From Streptomyces sp. R41 (GTDB lineage Bacteria > Actinomycetota > Actinomycetes > Streptomycetales > Streptomycetaceae), in contig NZ_CP163443.1 in assembly GCF_041053055.1 (NCBI RefSeq), forward strand, positions 8,477,001-8,541,000: a stretch of DNA of 64,000 nucleotides. The letters run 5' to 3'. The position numbers and the translations under genes were made by a program. The notes beneath the pieces were generated by a model. The model did no database searches. It was not told the DNA's origin and saw only the letters and a program-made list of their open reading frames with translations. Shown in pieces: positions 48,320-57,426 of the stretch (positions are counted from its first letter, which is position 1; each line of letters begins with the position of its first letter).

Positions 48320-48436
48320 CGGTGACGCCATCGCCCTCCTGGATACAGGGGCCGCATCGTTCGGGGACCTGCATGGTGAGGTTGTGCTTCGACGTTCTCT
48401 CGCTCCGGATCATTGGAGACGTGCCGAGCAATCCGC

Positions 48437-48571
48437 CACCTCGGACAGCTGCCGCGGTGGTACGGAGACAGCCCCGTGCGCCGGAAAATGGGCTGCGGTG
48501 AACGGACGGCGGTGCCCACACTGTTCGTATCGGACACCGCGCATCTGCGGGCCCCACTCGAGCACCCTCAA
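48437..48571 (+). repeat. Partial third copy of the dispersed repeat, upstream of the MoxR gene
   Basis: The stretch cggacagctgccgcggtggtacggagacagccccgtgcgccggaaaa and then ctgttcgtatcggacaccgcgca, ccccactcgagcaccct matches the left part of copy 1 with its upstream 80 bp. Similarity ends at the aaggag ribosome site of the ATPase gene. The element thus forms the 5' leader or promoter of that operon. Confidence 0.75.
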
Positions 48572-48582
48572 GGAGCCGCTGC

Positions 48583-49644
48583 GTGCAGGCAGCCGTCACC
48601 GTCACTCCCGCCCGGATCCCGGAGCTGCTGCTCGGTCTCGCGACCGTACGGCCGGTCTTCATCTGGGGCGCCCCCGGCATCGGAAAGTCCTCTCTGGTGC
48701 GGGAGTTCGCCGAGTCGCTGGGTCTTGAGTGCGTGAGCCTGCTCGGCACCCAGCTCGCCCCCGAGGACCTCATCGGCGTCCCGCAGATCCGCGACGGCCG
48801 CTCCGTCTTCTGCCCGCCGGAGGCGATCGCCCGCGACGAGCCGTACTGCCTGTTCCTGGACGAGCTGAACGCGGCGACGCCAGATGTGCAGAAGGCCTTC
48901 TACTCGCTGATCCTGGACCGCCGCATCGGCAACTACGAGCTGCCGAAGGGCTCCATCGTGATCGGCGCGGGCAACCGCGCGACGGACAACGCGCTGGCGC
49001 GCCCGATCGCCTCGGCGCTGGTCAACCGCCTCACCCACGTCCACCTCGAGGCGTCCCCGAAGGACTGGCTCGTCTGGGCCGCCGCCAACGACATCCACCC
49101 GTGGGTCCTGGACCACCTCACCGACCGCCCCGACCACCTGTGGTCCAAGCCGCCGAAGACGGAGGAACCCTTCTCCACACCCCGCTCCTGGCACATGCTC
49201 TCCGACGCGCTGCGCTCCTTCGGTCCGGCCCTCGACGAGGCGACCCTGAAGGTGATCGCGCACGGCACGCTGACGCCCACGCACGCGGTCGCCTTCTGCG
49301 GCTACGTCAAGATCGTGCGCAGCCGGTTCGGCATCGAGGCCATCATCAAGGGCGACGCCCGCTGGCCGAACCGGCTGGAGGACCGCGACCTGCTCTACTA
49401 CCTCGCCGAGTCCTTCCGCGGCCGTCTCATCAAGGAACTGCCCGCGAGCAAGGAGCACCTCTCGGCGAACGGCCGCCAGACCGCGTACCGCGCCAAGTCG
49501 CTGCTCGTCCAGCTCGCCGAGATCTCCGTCGAGGTCGCCCAGAGCGTCATCACCTCCGACGCCGACGGCAATCCCGTACTGCCCGCCTGGTTCCTGGTGG
49601 AGGCGGCGCGTGACATGCCGCGCCTGGTGGAGGCGCGGCGATGA
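48583..49644 (+). CDS. MoxR-type AAA+ ATPase
   Basis: The 353-residue ATPase shows Walker A WGAPGIGKSSLVREFA (residues 28-43), Walker B PYCLFLDELNAATPDVQKAFYSLI, sensor 1 VIGAGNRATDNALARPIASAL and an arginine-rich sensor 2 region. It belongs to the MoxR/CbxX-like clade that works with VWA-domain partners as chaperone-like remodellers. The gene two downstream encodes such a partner, and all three genes overlap by ATGA. GTG start with aaggag at the right distance. Confidence 0.9.
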   Translation: MQAAVTVTPARIPELLLGLATVRPVFIWGAPGIGKSSLVREFAESLGLECVSLLGTQLAPEDLIGVPQIRDGRSVFCPPEAIARDEPYCLFLDELNAATPDVQKAFYSLILDRRIGNYELPKGSIVIGAGNRATDNALARPIASALVNRLTHVHLEASPKDWLVWAAANDIHPWVLDHLTDRPDHLWSKPPKTEEPFSTPRSWHMLSDALRSFGPALDEATLKVIAHGTLTPTHAVAFCGYVKIVRSRFGIEAIIKGDARWPNRLEDRDLLYYLAESFRGRLIKELPASKEHLSANGRQTAYRAKSLLVQLAEISVEVAQSVITSDADGNPVLPAWFLVEAARDMPRLVEARR

Positions 49645-50114
49645 GCGGAGCGTCGCGCGCGGCACGCGCGATACCGGCCCGAGGCCCGCGCCGCCCCGCC
49701 GCACCGACGCGTGCCCGGGCTGTCCGCCGCACTGAGGCGTCTGCCGAGGTCCGGACACCGGCCTCTGCCGGGGCTCGGACCCCGGCTGCCGAGACCCGCA
49801 ACCCCGCGTCTGCCGAGCCTCGGACTCCGGCGTCTGCCGAGGCCCGCAACCCCGGGTCTGCCGGTGCTTTGACTGCGGCGTCTGCCGGGGCTCGGACATC
49901 GGCGTCTGCCGGGGCTCGGACATCGGCGTCTGCCGGGGCTCGGACTCCGGCTGCCGAGGCCCGCACCCCCGCGTCTGCCGAGGCTTGGACTGCGGCGTTT
50001 GCCGGGGCTCGAACTGCGGCCGTTGCCGAAGCCTGGACATCGGCCTCTGCCGAGGCCCGGATTTCGGCGCGGGCCGGGGCGCCGACACCGGGCTCTGTCG
50101 AGGCGCCGCGATGA
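49641..50114 (+). CDS. Ala-rich repeat protein in the MoxR operon
   Basis: The 157-residue frame overlaps the ATPase stop (ATGA) and ends overlapping the metallopeptidase start (ATGA), a strong sign of translation. It is almost wholly 8-residue repeats such as TSASAGAR, TPASAEAR and TPAAEAR, and has no lysine, tyrosine or cysteine. The composition suggests a disordered or helical linker. It could be an expanded remnant of an adaptor or a selfish minisatellite that stays in frame. Homologous operons often lack an equivalent to the best of memory. No function can be given. Confidence 0.55.
   Translation: MSGASRAARAIPARGPRRPAAPTRARAVRRTEASAEVRTPASAGARTPAAETRNPASAEPRTPASAEARNPGSAGALTAASAGARTSASAGARTSASAGARTPAAEARTPASAEAWTAAFAGARTAAVAEAWTSASAEARISARAGAPTPGSVEAPR
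49736..50110 (+). repeat. 24-bp minisatellite inside a coding frame
   Basis: About 15 units of gcgtctgccggggctcggac followed by tccg or atcg type. Three adjacent copies near 49877-49950 are identical or nearly so. The unit length is a multiple of three and the frame stays open on several frames of both strands. Confidence 0.9.
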
Positions 50115-51916
50115 GCCGGACCCGCAAGGCGGACGCCGTGGCCAAGCCGGATCCGGCGGCCGAGGCGTTCGCGGAGGGGATGCGGCTGGTGCGGGCCAAT
50201 CGCGCGCTCGCCGCCATCGGGTTCAGTACGTGCCGTCAGGAGGAGTGCGTCATGGCGCCCCGGGACGGTCTCGTGCGGGTCGACTCCGACGGAACCCTGC
50301 ACGTGCACCCCACCCGCAGGGCCGAACCCGTGGCCTGGGCCTGGGCCATCGCGCACGCCATCATCCATCTGGGCTTCGGCCATGTACCGGCCGCGACCGG
50401 CGAGCGCGAGCAGCCCGACCGCTTCGACGTCGCCGCCCGCTGCGTCGTGGTCAACCGCTTCCTGCTCGGCTTCCCGATCGGGCTGACCCCCGAAGACCTG
50501 CCGGCGTCGTACCCCGACGGCGAGGAGGAGCAGCTCGCCGCCCGCTGGCGCCGCGACGGCATCCCACCCGCGTACGACCGCTGCGGTACTGCGGGCCCCG
50601 ACCCGGACCAGGTCCTGGTGCCCTGGAACACCTGGATCGGCGGCACCCCGCCCGACTGGCAGATCGCCTTCGCGCACGCGCTGACCCGCACCATGGCCAC
50701 CGCGATGGACATGGCGGGCGGCCGCCGCGCGTCCATGCGCGGCGGGCCCACCCGGCTGCAGCCCTGGGAGAAGGCGCTGAGCTGGTTCATCTCCTCCTAC
50801 CCCCTCCTGGGCGGCATCGCGGCCGGCATCACCCTCGTCGCCGACGCCGAACTCGCCCGTGCCCACGGGATTTCCGTCGCGGCCGTCGACGCGGAGGCGG
50901 CGGAGATCTACATCAACCCCCTGCGCCAATTCGGCGACGAGGAATGGCGGTTCGTCCTGGCCCACGAGATGCTGCACGCCGCCCTGCGCCACGGCGACCG
51001 CTGCGGCACCCGCGACCCGTATCTCTTCAACGTCGCCGCCGACTACGTCATCAATGGCTGGCTGTGCGAGATGCAGGTCGGCACGATGCCCGAAGGGCTG
51101 CTGTACGACCCGGAGTTGAAGGACCTCTCGGCGGAGGAGGTCTACGACCGAATCGCCGGCGACCTGCGCCGGATGCGCCGACTGGCCACGCTGCGCGGCA
51201 AGGGGGTGGGCGACATCCTCGGCGGTCCGCTCGGTTCACCGCGCGACTACGTCGATCTCGACGAGTTCTACCGCCGTGGCCTCGGCCAGGGCCTCGACCT
51301 GCACCAGCAGCAGGAGCGCGGCTACCTGCCGGGCGGTTTGGTGGAGGAGATCCGTGCGCTCAGTCACCCGCCGCTGCCCTGGGACGCCCAACTCGCCCGC
51401 TGGTTCGACGAGTTCGTGCCCCGCCCCGAACCCGTACGGACGTACGCGCGTCCGGCGCGCCGCCAGGCGGCGACCCCCGACATCCCGCGCGCGGGACGCT
51501 ACTTCCCGCCCGAGGAGATCGCCCGCTGCACGTTCGGCGTCGTTCTCGACACCTCCGGCTCCATGGACCGCGTCCTGCTCGGCAAGGCACTGGGTGCCAT
51601 CGCCTCGTACGCCGAGGCCCGCGACGTACCGGCGGCCCGGGTCGTCTTCTGTGACGCCGCCCCGCACGACGCGGGCTATCTGCCGGTCACCGAGATCGCC
51701 GGACGCGTCCGGGTGCACGGGCGCGGTGGCACGGTGCTGCAGCCCGGGATCGACCTGCTGAACCGCGCCGACGACTTCCCACCGGGCGCGCCCGTCCTGG
51801 TGATCACGGACGGTTACTGCGATGTGCTGCGGGTGAGGCGCGAGCACGCGTACCTGATTCCGCAGGACGGGCGGCTCCCGTTCACCGCGCGTGGACCGGT
51901 CTTCCGGGTGCGGTGA
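50111..51916 (+). CDS. VWA-like domain metallopeptidase (DUF2201 family)
   Basis: The 601-residue protein has an N-terminal metallopeptidase-like domain with two His clusters: WAWAIAHAIIHLGFGH, and later WRFVLAHEMLHAALRHGDR, which contains HExxH plus a downstream histidine. NVAADYVINGWL follows. The C-terminal domain is VWA-like with the MIDAS motif VVLDTSGSMDRVLLGKALG and VLVITDGYCDVL. This is the DUF2201 pairing of a putative peptidase and VWA fold, encoded next to MoxR ATPases. It probably assembles with the ATPase. The target is unknown. ATG 50111 overlaps the upstream stop. Confidence 0.85.
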   Translation: MSRTRKADAVAKPDPAAEAFAEGMRLVRANRALAAIGFSTCRQEECVMAPRDGLVRVDSDGTLHVHPTRRAEPVAWAWAIAHAIIHLGFGHVPAATGEREQPDRFDVAARCVVVNRFLLGFPIGLTPEDLPASYPDGEEEQLAARWRRDGIPPAYDRCGTAGPDPDQVLVPWNTWIGGTPPDWQIAFAHALTRTMATAMDMAGGRRASMRGGPTRLQPWEKALSWFISSYPLLGGIAAGITLVADAELARAHGISVAAVDAEAAEIYINPLRQFGDEEWRFVLAHEMLHAALRHGDRCGTRDPYLFNVAADYVINGWLCEMQVGTMPEGLLYDPELKDLSAEEVYDRIAGDLRRMRRLATLRGKGVGDILGGPLGSPRDYVDLDEFYRRGLGQGLDLHQQQERGYLPGGLVEEIRALSHPPLPWDAQLARWFDEFVPRPEPVRTYARPARRQAATPDIPRAGRYFPPEEIARCTFGVVLDTSGSMDRVLLGKALGAIASYAEARDVPAARVVFCDAAPHDAGYLPVTEIAGRVRVHGRGGTVLQPGIDLLNRADDFPPGAPVLVITDGYCDVLRVRREHAYLIPQDGRLPFTARGPVFRVR

Positions 51917-51996
51917 CCCGTCCCGCGGGTGTGGCGCCGCGTCTCACGGGTGCGGTGACGTGTCTTCCGGGTGCGGTGACCTGTCTTCCGGGTGCG
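51901..51996. repeat. Short degenerate repeats after the metallopeptidase gene
   Basis: cttccgggtgcggtgacctgt and close variants occur about five times with 18-21 bp spacing, beginning inside the last codons of the gene (cgggtgcggtga includes the stop). Confidence 0.75.
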
Positions 51997-52064
51997 TCGC
52001 GCCAGGTTGTGATCGGATGGTGGGTACGGACCCCGAAAACGGGACCTCATCGAAGGGATTCATC

Positions 52065-52490
52065 GTGGCAACCACGCGCACCGCACACACCGTGTGGGAA
52101 GGCAACCTGCTCGAGGGCAGCGGCGTCGTCACCTTCGACTCCTCCGGCATCGGCCAGCAGCCGGTGACGTGGGCGTCGCGGGCCCAGGACGCGAACGGCA
52201 GGACCAGCCCCGAGGAGCTGATCGCCGCCGCCCACTCCAGCTGCTTCTCCATGGCGCTGTCGCACGCCCTCGCAGGCGCGGGCACCCCGCCCACCAAGCT
52301 CGTCACCAACGCCGACGTCACCTTCCAGCCCGGCGAGGGCATCACCGGCATCCACCTCACCGTCGAGGGATCGGTGCCGGGCCTCGACAACGACGGCTTC
52401 GTCGCGGCAGCCGAGGACGCCAAGAAGAACTGCCCGGTCAGCCAGGCGCTGACCGGTACGACGATCACGCTCTCGGCCAAGCTGGCCTGA
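52065..52490 (+). CDS. OsmC family peroxiredoxin
   Basis: The 141-residue protein contains the two redox-active cysteines of OsmC/Ohr proteins: AAAHSSCFSMALSHAL and DAKKNCPVSQALTG, with RTSPEELIAAAHSSC as the family signature. OsmC enzymes reduce organic hydroperoxides. The start MATTRTAHTVWEGNLLEG at GTG 52065 follows gaaggga; the longer open frame upstream lies in repeat sequence. A terminator follows. Confidence 0.92.
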   Translation: MATTRTAHTVWEGNLLEGSGVVTFDSSGIGQQPVTWASRAQDANGRTSPEELIAAAHSSCFSMALSHALAGAGTPPTKLVTNADVTFQPGEGITGIHLTVEGSVPGLDNDGFVAAAEDAKKNCPVSQALTGTTITLSAKLA

Positions 52491-52505
52491 CGCCCGGAAG
52501 CGATA

Positions 52506-52539
52506 CGGCGCCGCGGCCCCGCGAAGGGCCGCGGCGCCG
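52506..52539 (+). terminator. Perfect 14-bp stem terminator
   Basis: acggcgccgcggccc pairs with gggccgcggcgccgt around a short cgcgaa loop, just after the OsmC stop. Confidence 0.9.
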
Positions 52540-52572
52540 TCGTGTCCGGGTCCGCCCGGACCACTCGCCCCA

Positions 52573-52601
52573 TTGACAACCGGGCGCTCAAGTTTTGTGC
52601 T
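52573..52601 (+). promoter_or_regulatory. Candidate promoter of the dnaK-like gene
   Basis: A perfect ttgaca at 52573 is followed 17 bp later by a poor -10 (tgtgct). The spacer contains gctcaag, one half of the HspR HAIR operator (CTTGAGT-N7-ACTCAAG); the other half is not found. Start of transcription is thus uncertain. Confidence 0.4.
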
Positions 52602-52637
52602 GGAGATCGGGCAGAGCCCTGGCGGAAGGGGACTGAC

Positions 52638-54500
<1,863 letters not shown>

Positions 54501-54518
54501 ACGCCCGTCGGGCGATCG

Positions 54519-55241
54519 TCAGGCGTCCGTCTTCTCCCAGCCCCGCCGTGCGGGCCGCGGCCCGAGCTGCTTCGGGTCGCGGCTGCGGTACACCACGTAC
54601 GGGCGGAACAGGTACCGCACCGGCGCGCTGAACATATGGACCAGCCGCGTGTACGGAACCAGCGCGATCAGCGCCATCCCGATCACCGCGTGCACCTGGT
54701 ACAGCACCGGCACGCCGTGCATCAGCTCCGTCCTGGGCCGGAGCGTGAACAGGCTGCGGGCCCATGGGGCGATCGTCTGCCGGTAGTTGTAGCCGTCGCC
54801 GGACGCGTGGGTGAGCTTGGCGGTCATGCCCATCACGATCGCGCCGAGCAGCACGACGTACATCAGCTTGTCGTTGACGGTCGTCGCGCGGAACACCGGC
54901 GAGTTCGTCCGCCTGCGGTAGATCAGCAGCAGGATGCCGAGCACGGTGAGAGCTCCGGCCGCGGTGCCGCCGTACAGCGAGAACAGGTGGTACGTGTGCT
55001 CGCCGATCCCGAGGGACCCGGTCCAGGACTCGGGGACGAAGAGGCCGATCAGGTGCCCGACGAGCACGAACAGGATGCCGTAGTGGAACGCGGGCGAGGC
55101 GATGTTCAGCAGCTTCGACTCGTACACCTGCGACGAGCGCGTGGTCCAGCCGAACTTGTCGTAGCGGTGGCGCCAGACGAGCCCCGCGATCAGCAGCGCG
55201 AAGGCGATGTACGGCAGGGCGCCCCAGAGGAAGGTCGTCAT
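54519..55241 (-). CDS. narI: Respiratory nitrate reductase gamma subunit
   Basis: The 240-residue cytochrome b subunit has five membrane spans (FLWGALPYIAFALLIAGLVW, SPAFHYGILFVLVGHLIGLFVP, LFSLYGGTAAGALTVLGILLLIY, LMYVVLLGAIVMGMTAKLTH and VPVLYQVHAVIGMALIALVPYTRLVH). The heme-ligand histidines stand in AFHYGILFVLVGH and QVHAVIG...TRLVH. It takes electrons from quinol and passes them to NarH. It is the last gene of the operon and overlaps narJ by ATGA. Confidence 0.95.
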   Translation of the reverse strand: MTTFLWGALPYIAFALLIAGLVWRHRYDKFGWTTRSSQVYESKLLNIASPAFHYGILFVLVGHLIGLFVPESWTGSLGIGEHTYHLFSLYGGTAAGALTVLGILLLIYRRRTNSPVFRATTVNDKLMYVVLLGAIVMGMTAKLTHASGDGYNYRQTIAPWARSLFTLRPRTELMHGVPVLYQVHAVIGMALIALVPYTRLVHMFSAPVRYLFRPYVVYRSRDPKQLGPRPARRGWEKTDA

Positions 55242-55837
55242 GAGCGGTCTCCGATGACGGCAATGGGTTCGAGGCCGATGGCGCCGAAGGGTTCGAGCCC
55301 GACCTCTTCGCGGGGAGGACCGGACCGGGCCAGCGCCAGCGCCTCGGCGCGGTCCTTCGGGGACGGGCCCGGCAGCGTCGCGCACACCGCTTCGAGGACG
55401 GTCGCGTACGGCGTACCGAAGTCGGTGAGCGCGATCCGCAGCAACTCCAGGCCACCGCGGTGCTCGTCGAGGAGTCCCCGATGCCCCGTCCGCGCCGCGA
55501 ACTCCAGCGCCACGGGCAGGAAGTCGGGCAACTCCTCGCCGGTGAACTCCAGCCCGTGCTCCCGGTACACCTCCTTGAAGCGCACCAGCGACATCCCGCG
55601 CCGCCGGGTGTCGCCGTCGCGCCACCAGCTCAGATAGAGGCTGTGCCGGTTCTTGAAGTCGAAGACCTGGACGTAGTGGGCGGCGAGATCCTGAGGGGGC
55701 TGTCCGGCAGCGTGGTCGAGGAACTCCCCGAGTTCCGGGGCGGCTCGACGCAGCAGCGGCAGCCGTACGTGGAAGTCGTCGTCCGGGTATGAGAGACAGT
55801 ACGCGGCGGCCTGGTACAGCACGGCATGCTCTCTCAC
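55238..55837 (-). CDS. narJ: Nitrate reductase assembly chaperone
   Basis: The 199-residue helical protein belongs to the TorD/NarJ group: REHAVLYQAAAYCLSYPDDDF, YVQVFDFKNRHSLYLSWWRDGDTRRRG and DFLPVALEFAA. The HSLYLTY-like motif is typical of NarJ. It inserts molybdenum cofactor into NarG and is not part of the final enzyme. GTG start overlaps the narH stop (GTGA), with ggaggac upstream. Confidence 0.93.
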   Translation of the reverse strand: MREHAVLYQAAAYCLSYPDDDFHVRLPLLRRAAPELGEFLDHAAGQPPQDLAAHYVQVFDFKNRHSLYLSWWRDGDTRRRGMSLVRFKEVYREHGLEFTGEELPDFLPVALEFAARTGHRGLLDEHRGGLELLRIALTDFGTPYATVLEAVCATLPGPSPKDRAEALALARSGPPREEVGLEPFGAIGLEPIAVIGDRS

Positions 55838-57426
55838 CTGTCCTCCCGGTCCGCCGTCTGCCGGTCCCGCAGGGCGTGGAAGTTCTCCACGGACACGAGC
55901 GGCAGCTGTATGCGGCCAGAGTCCTGGCCGAACGGGCCGTCGCCGCCCATGCCCGGTCCGCCGTCGTAGTCGAGGCTGCATCCGTCGGGCAGCGCCGACT
56001 CCTCCAGACTCCTGGCGTCCCCGACGGCGGCCGTCGGAATGACATACCGGTCCTCGTACTTGGCGATCGCCAGCAGTCGGTACATCGCTTCGATCTCCGC
56101 GCCCTCCATACCGACGGACGAGGCGATGGACGCGTCGGGTGGCTCACCGAGGTTGATGGCCCGCATGTGGGAGCGCATGGCGGCGAGTCTGCCGAGCGAG
56201 GCGCGGACCGGCTTGATGTCCCCGGCGGTGAAGATCTCCGCGAGGTATTCGAGCGGGATGCGGAGGGTGTCGATCGCGCCGAAGAGGTTGTCCAGGTCCT
56301 CGCCGTCGTGCCCGGTCTCGGTCAGCGCGTCGACCACGGGGGACAGCGGCGGGATGTACCAGACCATCGGCATCGTGCGGTACTCCGGATGCAAGGGCAG
56401 CGCCACCCGGTACTTGCCGACCAGCGCGTGCACGGGGGAGCGGCGGGCCGCCTCCATCCAGTCGTACGGGATCCCGGCCTCCTCGGCGGCCAGCTGCACG
56501 CCGGGGTCGTCGGGGTCGAGGAAGATGCCCAACTGGGCTTCGTACAAGTCCTGTTCGCTGGGCGTGGACGCGGCCGCGGTCACCTTGTCGGCGTCGTACA
56601 GGATCACCCCGAGATAGCGCAGCCGTCCCACGCACGTCTCCGAGCACACGGTCGGGAGGCCGACCTCGACGCGCGGATAGCAGAGCGTGCACTTCTCGGC
56701 CTTGCCGGTGCGGTGGTTGAAGTACACCTTCTTGTACGGGCATCCGGTCACGCACATCCGCCAGCCCCGGCACCGGTCCTGGTCGACCAGGACGATCCCG
56801 TCCTCGGCCCGCTTGTACATCGCACCGGACGGACACGACGCCACGCACGACGGGTTGAGGCAGTGTTCGCAGATGCGCGGCAGATAGAACATGAAGGTCT
56901 GCTCGAAGGCGAACTTCACCTTCTCGGCGGCCTGTTGGCGCACCCGCTGGACCATGGGGTCCTGGTCGCCGTGTTCCGCAGCGCCCGCCAGGCTGTCGTC
57001 CCAGTTCGAGGACCACTCGATCTTCATCGGCTTGCCGGTGAGCTGGGAGACGGGCCGCGCCACCGGGAAGTCGTCGCCGAGCGGGGCGTCGGTGAGGTTC
57101 TTGTAGTCGTACGTCCAGGGCTCGTAGTAGTCCTTGATCTCCGGGAGTTTGGGGTTGGAGAAGATTCCGGCGAGTTTCCTGAAACGTCCGCCGGCCTTCA
57201 GCTTCAGCGCACCCCGCTTGTTGAGCTCCCAGCCGCCGCGCCACTTCTCCTGGTCCTCGTAGCGGCGCGGATAGCCCTGCCCGGGACGGGTCTCGACGTT
57301 GTTGAACCAGACGTACTCCATGCCGTCCCGGTTGGTCCACGCCTGCTTGCAGGTGACCGAACACGTGTGACAGCCAATGCACTTGTCGAGGTTCATGACC
57401 ATGGCGATCTGGGCCATCGGGCGCAT
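55834..57426 (-). CDS. narH: Nitrate reductase beta subunit
   Basis: The 530-residue iron-sulfur protein starts AQIAMVMNLDKCIGCHTCSVTCKQAW (first Cys cluster) and has RICEHCLNPSCVASCPSGAMYKRAEDG, DQDRCRGWRMCVTGCPYKKVYFNH, and KAEKCTLCYPRVEVGLPTVCSETCVGRLRYLG. The tryptophan in CRGWRMC marks the [3Fe-4S] centre. It wires NarI hemes to NarG. Its ATG shares one base with the narG stop (TGATG). Confidence 0.96.
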   Translation of the reverse strand: MRPMAQIAMVMNLDKCIGCHTCSVTCKQAWTNRDGMEYVWFNNVETRPGQGYPRRYEDQEKWRGGWELNKRGALKLKAGGRFRKLAGIFSNPKLPEIKDYYEPWTYDYKNLTDAPLGDDFPVARPVSQLTGKPMKIEWSSNWDDSLAGAAEHGDQDPMVQRVRQQAAEKVKFAFEQTFMFYLPRICEHCLNPSCVASCPSGAMYKRAEDGIVLVDQDRCRGWRMCVTGCPYKKVYFNHRTGKAEKCTLCYPRVEVGLPTVCSETCVGRLRYLGVILYDADKVTAAASTPSEQDLYEAQLGIFLDPDDPGVQLAAEEAGIPYDWMEAARRSPVHALVGKYRVALPLHPEYRTMPMVWYIPPLSPVVDALTETGHDGEDLDNLFGAIDTLRIPLEYLAEIFTAGDIKPVRASLGRLAAMRSHMRAINLGEPPDASIASSVGMEGAEIEAMYRLLAIAKYEDRYVIPTAAVGDARSLEESALPDGCSLDYDGGPGMGGDGPFGQDSGRIQLPLVSVENFHALRDRQTADREDR

